NCBI GenBank assembly: GCA_947496375.1
Contig: CANMCY010000017.1
Span: 1 to 53,383 of the forward strand
Direction: 5' to 3'
Origin: Flavobacteriales bacterium
GTDB lineage: Bacteria > Bacteroidota > Bacteroidia > NS11-12g > UBA955
Length of the DNA: 53,383 bases
Positions within the stretch are counted from its first letter, which is position 1, and every line of letters begins with the position of its first letter. Positions 36,156 through 47,525 of the stretch are shown here, one piece after another. Under the pieces are notes generated by a model, which worked only from the letters and a program-made list of their open reading frames with translations, did not search any database and was not told where the DNA came from. A program made the translations under genes and the position numbers.

Positions 36156-36430
36156 TACTGCGTATTTTTTTTAGCAACTCTCGCAATCCAATTGGGTCAG
36201 AAATATGGCGATAAAGCAGAAAATATTATTACAGAAACCATTATCTGCAATCTGAGGCCTGGCAGCGTAAACGGTATGTTGTGCTGAAGCGAGACAACTG
36301 GACTTGTGTTCATTGTGGTGAAAAAGCTACCCAGGTGCATCATAAACGATATGCAAAAAACATAGGCCGCGAACCTATACATTGGCTGATTTCACTGTGT
36401 AATCGCTGCCACGAAGCAGTGCATGCTTAA
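36156..36430 (+). pseudogene. Decayed HNH endonuclease fragment
   Basis: The frame ending at 36430 encodes a clear HNH core: YLQSEAWQRKR, VLKRDNWTCVHCG, the metal-site VHHKRYAKN, and the closing LCNRCHEAVHA. Both CxxC zinc pairs and the HH are intact. However, no ATG precedes it and a stop lies in frame at 36212. A different frame with protein-like sequence (QLGQKYGDKAENIITE) runs from 36156, so the gene seems to have lost its start through a frameshift. A non-ATG start such as GTG at 36281 would leave only 49 residues. It is probably a remnant of a homing or mobile-element nuclease. Confidence 0.65.
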
Positions 36431-36470
36431 ATATTTCTAAAAAAACAGTTCCAATGGTGGGCTTTGTGCT

Positions 36471-36896
36471 TTATTTTATGAGTATGCCCCTTGCCTGAAA
36501 CTGAACCGAAATCTTGGGCGAGGTTATCTTGGCAGCTTCAGCTTCACTCAATCCCTCACGCTGTTGCTCTACCGTCTGGGTATCGCGGTAAAAATATCCG
36601 GTTGCGATACTGAATTTTCCAGTCACATCCTTGGGAATAGTGAACTTGTCAAACCCAACAAACTGCTCTTTATCGCCGTGCTTCAGTGTATACCAACAAC
36701 CTTCACCCGTGCACACCTGGCTGATTTGTCCTTTTATCACTGCATCGGCTTTGCCACTGCTTTCAAATGCTTTTAACGCCACATCCACAGTCTCTGCTGC
36801 AACTGTATCAATTTTTTCGCCATACGCACTGCTCTCTGTTTTGCTGCCACAGGCAAATACGCCCAAAGCAATCATGCTGAAAATAATGGTTTTCAT
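36471..36896 (-). CDS. DUF4920 lipoprotein
   Basis: This 141-aa protein has a lipoprotein signal peptide (MKTIIFSMIALGVFAC, lipid-anchored Cys16). The DUF4920 pattern follows: AYGEKIDT, a strand VIKGQISQVCTGEGCWYTL with the conserved C-x-x-x-x-C-W, KFTIPKDVTGKF and the end SVQFQARGILIK. The domain occurs widely in Bacteroidota envelopes and has no assigned function. The small beta-sandwich with conserved CxxxxCW suggests metal or redox chemistry, which is only an inference. It sits 38 bp downstream of the NamZ gene on the same strand. Confidence 0.85.
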   Translation of the reverse strand: MKTIIFSMIALGVFACGSKTESSAYGEKIDTVAAETVDVALKAFESSGKADAVIKGQISQVCTGEGCWYTLKHGDKEQFVGFDKFTIPKDVTGKFSIATGYFYRDTQTVEQQREGLSEAEAAKITSPKISVQFQARGILIK

Positions 36897-36934
36897 GTTG
36901 CAAAGGAAATGCGGAATTTGCGCTTATACAACCG

Positions 36935-38107
36935 CTAGGGCTTAGTATGTCCCACGCCCGGTACAAATGGGTAAAGCAGATAGCGGTTTCGCTTATATTC
37001 AAACTGAAACAATTCATTTTTCCATGATTCCCGAATCTTCTTAATGGGCATTCCGGCCATGAGGGCGGTGCGCAGTTCAGTGCTGCCGGCCAGTTTATCA
37101 AAAAATGAATTAAAGAACTTTTGTCGGTCGGGGCAGGTATTTAGCAGCATTTCATACCATTCAATATACAATTGCCTACTACCTGAAATGTAGTTGCGGG
37201 CAAAATCAGTCAGCAAAAAACCCCGGCATGTATCTCCTAAAAAGGGGGGATTTACAGCCTTTCCGGGAATGTTTCCGGGTACAAATACAAAGTGCCCTTC
37301 TTTTAGCCACGGAGCTCCAAAGCACTCAAAGGGTTTGTCTGTGCCTCTTCCCATGCTCATCACTGTCCCTTCCATCAGTCCCAAGGTGGGGTAGAGCAGA
37401 ATACTTTCCTGTGTTGGTAAATTAGGCGATGGCGGCACCGGTAAGGTATAGGCCGTGTTGTGATCCCAGTTTTTACATGGCACTACAGAAAGTCTGCAGG
37501 TGTCTCGAAGGCCCAGCCAACCTTCACCATTGATCATTTGGCCCAGCTCTCCCAATGTCATGCCATGCACAATGGGTATTGGATGCATACCAACCATACT
37601 TTCAAATCTGGGTTTGAGCACCGGGCCGTCTGTATAATGTCCGTTTGGATTGGGTCGGTCTAAAATCAGCAGCGGTTTGCCATTTTCGGCACAGGCCTGC
37701 ATCACATAGTGGAGTGTGGTGAGATAAGTGTAAAATCTAACCCCCACATCCTGAATATCAAATACCACCATGTCAATTCCTTTTAGGTCTTTTTTGGTGG
37801 GTTTTACATGTTTGCCATACAGGGAAACAATCGGCAATTTGGTAATAGGGTCGATGCCCGAGTGAACCTTTTCGCCATTGGCGGCCTGCCCGCGAAACCC
37901 ATGTTCAGGCGCAAATACTTTCTTAACCCTGATTTTGGCCGAAAGAAGGGTGTCTATAAGATGCCGGTTGCCAACAATCGAAGTTTGGTTGGCAACCACC
38001 GCAATGCGCTTTTTTTTCAGTTGGTTGAAATATTCATCTGTGCGCTCAGCGCCCGCAATAACCGATTGTGAAATAGCCACATTGGCCAGCCCTATGCAAA
38101 AAACCAT
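36935..38107 (-). CDS. namZ: NamZ-type exo-beta-N-acetylmuramidase (DUF1343)
   Basis: This 390-aa DUF1343 protein shows IAVVANQTSIVGN, KVFAPEHGFRG, GEKVHSGIDPITKLPIVSLYG, VVFDIQDVGVRFYTY and the substrate-side MEGTVMSMGRGTDKPFE. The family's characterised member removes terminal MurNAc residues during peptidoglycan turnover. A signal-like hydrophobic N-terminus (MVFCIGLANVAISQS) suggests periplasmic location. I start at 38107 because the longer frame to 38407 overlaps the divergent permease gene. Even so, the n-region is short, and a rare upstream start is possible. Confidence 0.88.
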   Translation of the reverse strand: MVFCIGLANVAISQSVIAGAERTDEYFNQLKKKRIAVVANQTSIVGNRHLIDTLLSAKIRVKKVFAPEHGFRGQAANGEKVHSGIDPITKLPIVSLYGKHVKPTKKDLKGIDMVVFDIQDVGVRFYTYLTTLHYVMQACAENGKPLLILDRPNPNGHYTDGPVLKPRFESMVGMHPIPIVHGMTLGELGQMINGEGWLGLRDTCRLSVVPCKNWDHNTAYTLPVPPSPNLPTQESILLYPTLGLMEGTVMSMGRGTDKPFECFGAPWLKEGHFVFVPGNIPGKAVNPPFLGDTCRGFLLTDFARNYISGSRQLYIEWYEMLLNTCPDRQKFFNSFFDKLAGSTELRTALMAGMPIKKIRESWKNELFQFEYKRNRYLLYPFVPGVGHTKP

Positions 38108-38131
38108 GACTGCGGTTAACCACTTTCGATG

Positions 38132-38139
38132 TACTTTTG
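38132..38139 (+). promoter_or_regulatory. -7 element of the LolC/E-type permease gene (TACTTTTG)
   Basis: This is a consensus TAnnTTTG element 8 nt before the ATG at 38148. It fixes the start well inside the longer frame that opens at 37878. Confidence 0.6.
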
Positions 38140-38147
38140 AAGCACCA

Positions 38148-39380
38148 ATGAACTGGCCTTTACATCTGGCACGCCGCTTGTCGGCATCGGGAAGGGGTTC
38201 CTTCTCCAGGTCCATTGTTCGTTTGGCTATTGCAGCTGTAGGACTCAGCTCGGCGGTGATGTTCATTGCGCTATCCACGGTGTCAGGTTTCCAATCCGGT
38301 ATCAAAAATAAGGTTATTGGCATAAACGGCGACCTGGTGATTGATGATATTTCCAATACTGAAGGGGCCGAACCCATTCCTATGGGTAGTAAACTACTCG
38401 CATTCACGCCCGATATTCAGTCTGTGCAGGGCGTTCAGAAGGTTTCAGTATGCGCTGTAAGGCCCTGTATTGTGAAGGGAGAGTCGGAAATAGAGGGTAT
38501 GGTGGCCAAAGGCGTTTCAGTGGATTATGATTTTTCGTTTCTTAAAAATCAACTTAAAAGAGGCACAGTGCCGGATTTTACCCAAGATTCAAATACAGTG
38601 CTGATTTCTGAGCTCACTGCCGGCCGCCTGGGACTGGATACCGGCATGTACCTGCAGGCGATTTTCTTTAAGGAAGATAGCAGTGGAAACCGAAGACCCC
38701 GCGCCATTTATCCCCGTATAGTGGGGGTTTACGCCACCGGACTTGATGATTATGACAAGTTACATTTTATTACATCCATAGGCCTGATACAAAAAGTATT
38801 GCCCGGCTCAGCGAGATTCACCCAATGGGAAGTTAGGTTACAAAATATGGATAAGACCCGGCAGGCCATAGACAATCTCAGCCGCAAATTACCAGCCGGG
38901 GTGTTTAATATTCAGTCTGCAGCACGCTACAATCGGCAGATATTTGACTGGCTGGCACTGCTTGATACCAATGTGGCGATTATTTTAACACTGATGCTGC
39001 TGGTAGCCGTTATCGGAATGTGTACCACCTTACTTATTCTCATCACCGAGCGCACCAATATGATCGGAACACTCAAGGCACTGGGTGCGGGCGAGTCTTC
39101 CATTCGCAAGGTTTTTCAATATCAGGCAATTTTCATTACCGGGTTTGGATTGCTGACAGGCAATCTGATAGGGCTTGGATTATGTTATTTACAGCATCGA
39201 TATGGTTTCATTACCCTAAATACAGAAACTTACTATGTAAACAAGGTACTGATTGAAATCCATCCCATGCACATAGTATGGGTAAACCTGGGTACCATAG
39301 TCATCAGCTGGATTGTACTGTATTTTCCGGCCAGGGTCATTGGACGGTTAAGCCCAATAAAATCAATAAAATTTCAATAG
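38148..39380 (+). CDS. LolC/E-type ABC permease
   Basis: This 410-aa inner-membrane protein has the MacB/LolC topology: one N-terminal helix (about 22-45), a large periplasmic core (about 50-270), then three helices ending near the C-terminus. The FtsX-like core has the helix ending MIGTLKALGAGESSIRKVF, the usual coupling element for a LolD-type ATPase. LolC/E extract lipoproteins for transport to the outer membrane. No LolD-like ATPase adjoins; the FtsE-like protein at 19621 is one candidate partner. It is divergent from namZ and convergent with gyrB. Confidence 0.88.
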   Translation: MNWPLHLARRLSASGRGSFSRSIVRLAIAAVGLSSAVMFIALSTVSGFQSGIKNKVIGINGDLVIDDISNTEGAEPIPMGSKLLAFTPDIQSVQGVQKVSVCAVRPCIVKGESEIEGMVAKGVSVDYDFSFLKNQLKRGTVPDFTQDSNTVLISELTAGRLGLDTGMYLQAIFFKEDSSGNRRPRAIYPRIVGVYATGLDDYDKLHFITSIGLIQKVLPGSARFTQWEVRLQNMDKTRQAIDNLSRKLPAGVFNIQSAARYNRQIFDWLALLDTNVAIILTLMLLVAVIGMCTTLLILITERTNMIGTLKALGAGESSIRKVFQYQAIFITGFGLLTGNLIGLGLCYLQHRYGFITLNTETYYVNKVLIEIHPMHIVWVNLGTIVISWIVLYFPARVIGRLSPIKSIKFQ

Positions 39381-39390
39381 CGAAATTGGA

Positions 39391-41346
<1,956 letters not shown>

Positions 41347-41565
41347 CTAACGTAAAAAAATCGTATTTTTAATTGTTTGTAAAAATACAACCTTATTCAG
41401 GGTTATGAGCTTTTCAATAATGCCTAATTTTCCACATTTTGAACACGTTTAAGCCATTTTTAAAGCATCAACCCTGATCCAAGTATATCATGAGTCGGAT
41501 ATTTCATTTGGAAGCCAATTTCATCATTAACCTGGCACAGACGGAATGCCTTGGTGCTGTCAAGG

Positions 41566-42975
41566 TTAGAAAATTCTGCCTATCACACCGGCCATCTCCA
41601 GATAAAGCGTTGCGCTTTGCACCTGCTTTTGTCTGTATTCATTTAGTTTGAGGCGTGTTTCAATCCAGCGGGTTTCTCGCATGTTCACCATAAAAACAGT
41701 CGCATCACCGGCATTAAACCGGGTCTTTTCATTTTCATACAGCTGCTGATACTGTCCGCTTATGACGGCAAAATCGCGGCTTAGGTTAGCGTACGTAATT
41801 GCCTCCCGGTATAATCCCCCTACCTTTTGTGTGGTTTCCCGTATTTTCTGTTGCAGCTTATAACCGGATTCCTGCCATGCAATTCTGGAAAGTTCATATT
41901 CTCCGCGCTCCTTGCGTAAAAATAATGAACTATTAATACCTAGGCCAAAGGTGGAATTCATCCGCATGGAGCTACCCTCGGGAAAATCAAATTTACCCGG
42001 ACTAAGTGCCCTGTATTTTACATTAACTTCCGGTAGCATGGCCTGCTTATTGAGTTGCATTTCCAGTTTGTTTTTCTGAACATACAAGTCCATTATCTGC
42101 AGCCCGGGCTGAAGTTGTTGAATACCCTCGCTCACAAGGGTGTCAGGAAATGCTGTTAGCATACTGTCCAGAAAGTCAAGTCCGGTAAAGTCAGGAACCA
42201 TGTTGTCTTTGATATTAACCGGCTCAGTGTTTTCATTCCAAAGATGCGCTGATAACATCAGCCGGCTTTTGTATTCTTTCACGTTTGCATTTCGGTACAG
42301 GATGTTGAAACTGCCCAGCTGCGCCGAGGTTTCTATGGTATCCGCCGCAGATTTGCTGCCTGCCTGATATTCGAATCGGATGGCGTTCATACGCTCATTC
42401 AAAAGGGCCACTGCCTGTCTGCAAATTTCCTTTTCTTGCCAGGCAAAGTACCATCCTGCATAATCCTGAACCACCTGCTGAGCCAGCTCATTAAGTAATT
42501 CCAGCCGCATTGCTTCACTTTGCTCTTTGAATAACTGTGCCTGCCTTAAGCCTGTTCGGCGTTTATCGGTAAGCATGTTTCGTAAAAGGGGAATATCAAT
42601 GCCTACATAGGATAGGCCGTTTGCAGGCGTTTTCATGTCCGGACTCAAATACAACCCGTCATTTTTTTCATATCCGGCTTTCAAATCGAGGCCGTACCAG
42701 GTAGGAATATTGATACCTGCGGATGTTTCGGTGTAATAGTTTTCGGTTTTAAACGTTTTCTCCCGTTGTTCAAAAAACATCTTGGGATCAAACCCTCCTC
42801 GAGCATACCTAAGGTATGCAGAACCCTGCCTGGGCAATAGTGCCGCCTGTTTCGCAGTAGGATGATACGCTCCCACCTGTTTTAATATCATACCCAGATT
42901 GATGTTTCCGCTGTTTTGTGCTTCCGCAGGAACAGAAACTACCACCATCAACATCAATATAACCCAATTTCTCAT
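41566..42975 (-). CDS. TolC-family outer-membrane efflux protein
   Basis: This 469-aa protein has a signal peptide (MRNWVILMLMVVVSVPAEAQ) and the two-fold helical hairpin repeat of the outer-membrane factor family. Long coiled-coil stretches such as LLNELAQQVVQDYAGWYFAWQ and QKEICRQAVALLNERMNAIR, and the barrel strands in between, are visible. It is the third gene of the ABC-HlyD-TolC operon and starts with an ATGA overlap on hlyD. It should provide the outer-membrane duct of the exporter. The substrate is unknown. Confidence 0.9.
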   Translation of the reverse strand: MRNWVILMLMVVVSVPAEAQNSGNINLGMILKQVGAYHPTAKQAALLPRQGSAYLRYARGGFDPKMFFEQREKTFKTENYYTETSAGINIPTWYGLDLKAGYEKNDGLYLSPDMKTPANGLSYVGIDIPLLRNMLTDKRRTGLRQAQLFKEQSEAMRLELLNELAQQVVQDYAGWYFAWQEKEICRQAVALLNERMNAIRFEYQAGSKSAADTIETSAQLGSFNILYRNANVKEYKSRLMLSAHLWNENTEPVNIKDNMVPDFTGLDFLDSMLTAFPDTLVSEGIQQLQPGLQIMDLYVQKNKLEMQLNKQAMLPEVNVKYRALSPGKFDFPEGSSMRMNSTFGLGINSSLFLRKERGEYELSRIAWQESGYKLQQKIRETTQKVGGLYREAITYANLSRDFAVISGQYQQLYENEKTRFNAGDATVFMVNMRETRWIETRLKLNEYRQKQVQSATLYLEMAGVIGRIF

Positions 42976-44303
42976 TTTTTTGGTTTGGTTGGGGCGGTCT
43001 CGGATTTATAATAATCTGGTGGAAAGCCATTGAGCTGCCTCCATATTTCATACCATACACGAACACGATTTAACAGGAGATAGCCGTGAGAACCCGTTCC
43101 TACCCGCAGTTGCGGAGGCCATTGCTTTCCACCCACTTCAGGAGCCACCAGCAAACGGTATTTTCCATTGGGTGAGGGGGTGTTGTCGATGGCAAAAATC
43201 CGTCCCGGAAAGGTGCCATAGGTGTAGTTTGGCCAGCCCGAAAATACTATGGTAGGCCAACCATCAAAAACGAAATTTACATGTTGGCCTTTCTTTACAA
43301 GCGGCATGTCCATGGGGTCTACATACATTTCCACGGCCAGATGCACTGCAGAAGGCATGACTGTGCAAATGGCTTCACCTTCTTTTACGGTTTCACCAAT
43401 GCCACTGGCAAGTGTTTTAGTAACATAACCATCCTGAGGCGCTAAAATGATGTAAAAGCCGCTACGAATGGAGTAGTTGCTAAACTGGTTGCGGAGTTTG
43501 CTCACTTCTGCCTCGGTTTCCATTTGATTGCTGATGGCACTATAACGTTCGCTCTCTGCTTTGGCCATTTTCTCGCCGTATTCCGCTGTAATATTCCTCA
43601 ACTCAAACCGGGCGTTCTCCAGAGATGCTCTGGCGGCCATCAACTTGTTTTCTGCCGAAATACGTTTGGCAATGCTCTCCTGCCATTTAACCCTGCGGTT
43701 TTCAACCTCCAACGGACTTTTGATTCCTTTTTTTTCCAGTGCGCTATCACGCGAAAATTGCTGTCGTGAAATGCTTTCTCCGGTTCTGGCTGCATCCAGT
43801 TCTGCCGTTTCACTGTTCACTTTCATCTGTTCCTGCTCCACTTTATTGCGGGCCTGTTTGAGCTTCAGGTCCTGATTAACTTCCAGTTGGGTGATTTGGC
43901 GGTTGATGGCATCTATTTTGGAGGTGTAGCTGTTAACGCTACTTTCTTTTGCCCTAATCTGGGTTTCGGTTTGCTCCAATAATTTTGGGTCCAGATAACT
44001 TTCTTTTACTTCACTGATACGAACGATTGTATCGCCCTTTCTCACGTAATCTCCCTCTGTTACATACCACTTTTCAATTCTTCCCCCAATGATGGTTTGG
44101 ATCTCCTGTGGGCGCTGGTTGGGCAACAATGTGGTTACCACACCCTGGGTCTGAATATTTTGGGTCCAGGGTAAAAACATAAATAGCACAAACAGCAGGG
44201 TTAGCCATATCAGAACCTTGCTAATGCGTCTTTGAGTCCATGGACTTTCCGTGAGCAGTAGTTCGTTGTCTATCTTATTTTTGGATTCTGTGGTTATTGC
44301 CAT
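42972..44303 (-). CDS. HlyD-family membrane fusion protein
   Basis: This 443-aa adaptor has one N-terminal membrane helix (about 30-48, KVLIWLTLLFVLFMFLPWT). A lipoyl/biotinyl-like half motif follows (GRIEKWYVTEGDYVRKGDTIVRI) together with a long coiled-coil hairpin (about 115-290). The second lipoyl half (APQDGYVTKTLASGIGETVKEGE) and a beta-barrel domain ending in LNRVRVWYEIWRQLNG complete it. It joins the inner-membrane exporter to the TolC-like duct. Its start overlaps the ABC gene by 10 bp and its stop overlaps the TolC-like gene by 4 bp. Confidence 0.92.
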   Translation of the reverse strand: MAITTESKNKIDNELLLTESPWTQRRISKVLIWLTLLFVLFMFLPWTQNIQTQGVVTTLLPNQRPQEIQTIIGGRIEKWYVTEGDYVRKGDTIVRISEVKESYLDPKLLEQTETQIRAKESSVNSYTSKIDAINRQITQLEVNQDLKLKQARNKVEQEQMKVNSETAELDAARTGESISRQQFSRDSALEKKGIKSPLEVENRRVKWQESIAKRISAENKLMAARASLENARFELRNITAEYGEKMAKAESERYSAISNQMETEAEVSKLRNQFSNYSIRSGFYIILAPQDGYVTKTLASGIGETVKEGEAICTVMPSAVHLAVEMYVDPMDMPLVKKGQHVNFVFDGWPTIVFSGWPNYTYGTFPGRIFAIDNTPSPNGKYRLLVAPEVGGKQWPPQLRVGTGSHGYLLLNRVRVWYEIWRQLNGFPPDYYKSETAPTKPKK

Positions 44304-45979
44304 GTAATGTCCTGTATTGCAGGTGGAACAATAGTTGGAGAAATTTTCCCCAAATCTGTGAGGCCGTTTTCATCCAAAAACAGGCATGTGTCAGCGTATG
44401 ACAATACCGGTATTTGATTACTGATGAATATGACGGTGGATTTTGTGCTGTTAATATGCTCCCAAATGGTTTGTAACTCCTTTTTGGTAAACGCACTCCA
44501 TACGTCATCAATCAAAATGAGGGGAGGGGTATGATAAAGGGCCCTTGCCAGAGGGATTTTGCGGGCAATGTTATTGGGTACACCGCTTTCAGATTCGAAT
44601 TCATGATTAAACCCACCCGGAAGGGAAGAAACAAAGCCATGCAGGTTTAAAGTTTTACTCAAGGCCGTGAGCTCTTTCAGATCGGGCTCATTGCCCAGAA
44701 CAATATTCTGGGCTAGTGATCCCTCAAATATGTGACTGCCCTGAAGACAAATTCCGGTAATACTGCCTAATCCCTCTGCAGATATATTCTCCACCGGCAC
44801 ATGATTGAGCTGTGAAGCATATTCTGTTTCAAGATCGCCAATAATAGCTTTGAGAATGCGTGTTCTCCCTGTGCCGGGCAAACCGCAAATCCCGATTTTC
44901 TGACCTGCCCCAATTTCAATGATGGCTTTTCCATTTTTTCGATCCACCAGCGTTACGGTGGGTGCCTCTTTAATTATATCGGTTTTGGTTGTATGTGCAG
45001 TACGAATTTCCATTGGAGCATCTGTAACACTGCCCAGTTTTTCCAGAGCAATCCCGGCATCATACACGCTTTCTACCGATATAACCAGTTTTCCGACGGC
45101 ATCGACTAGTGAAATAATCAATATCTCAGAGGCCAAAAACTGACCAAGACTAATATCCTCGCGAACCAGCAGAAAACTGCCTAGAAACAACATGGTCATG
45201 GTTAGTATTACCTTCATGCCAATGGCAATGGCTGCCTGATTATACAGGATGCGAAAGTGCGCCTGCCTGCTGCTTACATACCCTTTCAGATAATCGCTGG
45301 TTTTAATGAGATGGAAGTTTTGCTCCTGCTTTAAATTAAATGTTACCCTGTTTTGGGCAATTTCTGTCATCCAAAAAGCAGTTTTAAACTTAAAGTCACT
45401 CTCAGTTCTCGATGAAACTACTCCTCGGTTGTAGGTGGCCCGGAGAATGATGGCAACCAATATCAGCAAAGACATACCGAAAACTAGGAATGCAGGATGA
45501 TAGATGGCCAGCAGTACGATTCCAAAGAGGATTTCCAGCAGGGAAGTAGTGAAACTTAATAATAACTTGCTGAAACTCTTTTGAACCGTGATTATATCAA
45601 GAAACTTTTCAGATAATTCAACCAAACTGGTGTATTTTCTGAAGTGTTTTGAAGCAGATGCTAGTTTTTGCGAAAAATCATTAGCGGTGCGAACAAATAA
45701 ATTACTCTGAATGGATTCTACAATACTAAGCTGAGCCAAGCCGGTTAAACCGGATAAAAGGATAGCCAGGGTGATAAGTACAATAAGTATGAACCAGCTG
45801 CTGCTGAGTTTTCCTGCCAGTACCAACCCAATAATGGCTTGTATTCCCAATGGAACAACAAGACTTATCGCACCTGCCAAAATGGCATATATGTAAAGAA
45901 AACGGATGTTTCTTTTTTCAGTTCCCACAAGGCGCCAGATTCTCTTGAATGGGCTGAGGGTCTCGGGGATAGATTTCAT
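44294..45979 (-). CDS. ABC exporter protein with degenerate nucleotide-binding domain
   Basis: This 561-aa half-transporter has a normal six-helix exporter domain (about 1-310). Its C-terminal NBD is recognisable but has lost the catalytic residues. The Walker A is GLPGTGRT with Arg372 in place of the invariant Lys. The region of LSGGQ reads SESGVPNNI (about 464-472). The Walker B is LILIDD with Asp492 where the catalytic Glu should be. The H-loop His is Asn521 (FISNQ). The Q-loop Gln (CLQGSHIF) and the ARAL segment persist. It heads an operon with intact HlyD and TolC-like partners. It has no N-terminal peptidase domain. Confidence 0.88.
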   Translation of the reverse strand: MKSIPETLSPFKRIWRLVGTEKRNIRFLYIYAILAGAISLVVPLGIQAIIGLVLAGKLSSSWFILIVLITLAILLSGLTGLAQLSIVESIQSNLFVRTANDFSQKLASASKHFRKYTSLVELSEKFLDIITVQKSFSKLLLSFTTSLLEILFGIVLLAIYHPAFLVFGMSLLILVAIILRATYNRGVVSSRTESDFKFKTAFWMTEIAQNRVTFNLKQEQNFHLIKTSDYLKGYVSSRQAHFRILYNQAAIAIGMKVILTMTMLFLGSFLLVREDISLGQFLASEILIISLVDAVGKLVISVESVYDAGIALEKLGSVTDAPMEIRTAHTTKTDIIKEAPTVTLVDRKNGKAIIEIGAGQKIGICGLPGTGRTRILKAIIGDLETEYASQLNHVPVENISAEGLGSITGICLQGSHIFEGSLAQNIVLGNEPDLKELTALSKTLNLHGFVSSLPGGFNHEFESESGVPNNIARKIPLARALYHTPPLILIDDVWSAFTKKELQTIWEHINSTKSTVIFISNQIPVLSYADTCLFLDENGLTDLGKISPTIVPPAIQDITWQ

Positions 45980-46112
45980 GTATTGCTGTTTACGTAGTGA
46001 TTAATGTTTTAAATGGATTTTTGTTTTCATACCATTCCTTCAAAATAAATTCCATTCTGTTCAGATAGTCAGGGTTAGGGAAAAAAGTGATAGTTCTACA
46101 CAGGTAAATTTT

Positions 46113-47525
46113 TCATTTCCCGCGACCCTGAATCATAATTAGCGCCGTGTAAATCATGATTTTTATATCAAGGCCTAAACTCATGTTCTCCAGGTACAAT
46201 ATGTCGTATTTCATTCGCTCAACCATTTCATCAACATTCTCAGCATAGCCAAACTTAACCTGTCCCCAGCTGGTGATACCGGGTTTAATTCTGTGTAATC
46301 TCACATAGTATGGTGCCTTTTTCACAATCTGATCGATGAAAAACTGTCTTTCGGGCCGGGGTCCAACCACACTCATGTCACCTATAAGCACATTGATAAA
46401 TTGAGGTAATTCGTCAAGTCTGGATTTTCGTAAAACAGAGCCAATCCTGGTTCTGCGCGGGTCTGTTTCGCTACTTAACTGCGGACCCGCCAATTCAGCA
46501 TCCGTGCGCATGCTCCTGAATTTAAAGATGTAAAACGGTTTGCCCTTAAAACCGATTCTTTCCTGTCGGAAAAATATAGGTCCTTTGCTGTCAATTTTAA
46601 TTAGAATTCCAATTATCAGATAAACAGGTAAACCAATCAGGATGGCTATCATGCTGATGATGATATCAAAAAAACGCTTGGCTGTTTTTTGCCACTGTGG
46701 CATCACTTCAAAATCAACCTCAACCAGCATTGCGCCCAAAATGTTATTCATTTTAACCATGCCCAAAACCATTCCATAACTGTCGGGCATTATTTTCAAA
46801 TGCACCTTCTCATTTTGAATCTGGTCAACAAGTCCGGGGACTTTTTCATGTTCCTCATCGTCCAGGCAAATGATAACATCTTCCACCCCGTATTGCCTGA
46901 TAATGGATGATACTTCAGATATACTGCCAAGACAGGTAAGATCGGCCATCAGCGACTGTTCAGTATTGTTACCGGAAATATATCCCACCAAAAAAAATCC
47001 TTCTGATTTTTTTGCGGCGCATAATTCTTGATAGAGCTTCGAAGCATTAACGCCATTGCCAATAAGCAGCGTTTTGTAACCCCATTTTCTGTTCTGGATA
47101 TTGTATATGGTTCTGCTAACAACCAACAACCTCATCACCAGGGTGATGCCACAATGCAATGAAAAATAAACAAAAAGCGATTTGTAATAGTCACGATAAT
47201 TTCCAACACTGTCATCCAGTATTAACAGGAAGAATATGACCAGACTGCCCAATATGCCTGTAATCAGGGTTCGCTCAACTTCACGCAGGCGGCTTCTGCG
47301 AAATATATTTCGGTAATATCCGCTGCCGGCATATACAAAAAGCCACATAACAGGAATGAAAATTAAACCCGCATACAGCTTTAGATCGTTATTTACAGGG
47401 ATATCATAGCCGTGTTTTACCGCCTCTACAATGTGTTTTCTGTATAAAAAAAATAGCAACCAAGCGCCCGAAGATGAGACTATGTCAGCGACTACATGAA
47501 GAAATATTTGAAGTTTTCGATTCAT
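46113..47525 (-). CDS. Undecaprenyl-phosphate sugar phosphotransferase (WcaJ-like)
   Basis: This 470-aa membrane enzyme starts surface-polysaccharide repeat units by moving a sugar-1-phosphate onto undecaprenyl phosphate. Four N-terminal helices lead to a CoA-binding-like Rossmann domain (KTLLIGNGVNASKLYQEL). A reentrant membrane helix (FFDIIISMIAILIGLPVYLI) and the catalytic domain (GPIFFRQERIGFKGKPF, FKFRSMRTDAE, SRLDELPQFINVL, MSVVGPRPER) follow. The sugar (glucose or galactose) cannot be told. The ATG overlaps the lipoprotein stop by 4 bp, so the two are co-translated. Confidence 0.92.
   Translation of the reverse strand: MNRKLQIFLHVVADIVSSSGAWLLFFLYRKHIVEAVKHGYDIPVNNDLKLYAGLIFIPVMWLFVYAGSGYYRNIFRRSRLREVERTLITGILGSLVIFFLLILDDSVGNYRDYYKSLFVYFSLHCGITLVMRLLVVSRTIYNIQNRKWGYKTLLIGNGVNASKLYQELCAAKKSEGFFLVGYISGNNTEQSLMADLTCLGSISEVSSIIRQYGVEDVIICLDDEEHEKVPGLVDQIQNEKVHLKIMPDSYGMVLGMVKMNNILGAMLVEVDFEVMPQWQKTAKRFFDIIISMIAILIGLPVYLIIGILIKIDSKGPIFFRQERIGFKGKPFYIFKFRSMRTDAELAGPQLSSETDPRRTRIGSVLRKSRLDELPQFINVLIGDMSVVGPRPERQFFIDQIVKKAPYYVRLHRIKPGITSWGQVKFGYAENVDEMVERMKYDILYLENMSLGLDIKIMIYTALIMIQGRGK

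Noticed and set aside
37878-38147. N-terminal extension of the LolC/E permease by 90 codons
   Set aside because: It lies over the namZ coding sequence, contains the promoter element at 38132, and the residues are not family-like.
38108-38407. 100-codon N-terminal extension of NamZ
   Set aside because: It overlaps the coding sequence of the divergent permease and adds low-quality sequence ahead of the hydrophobic segment.
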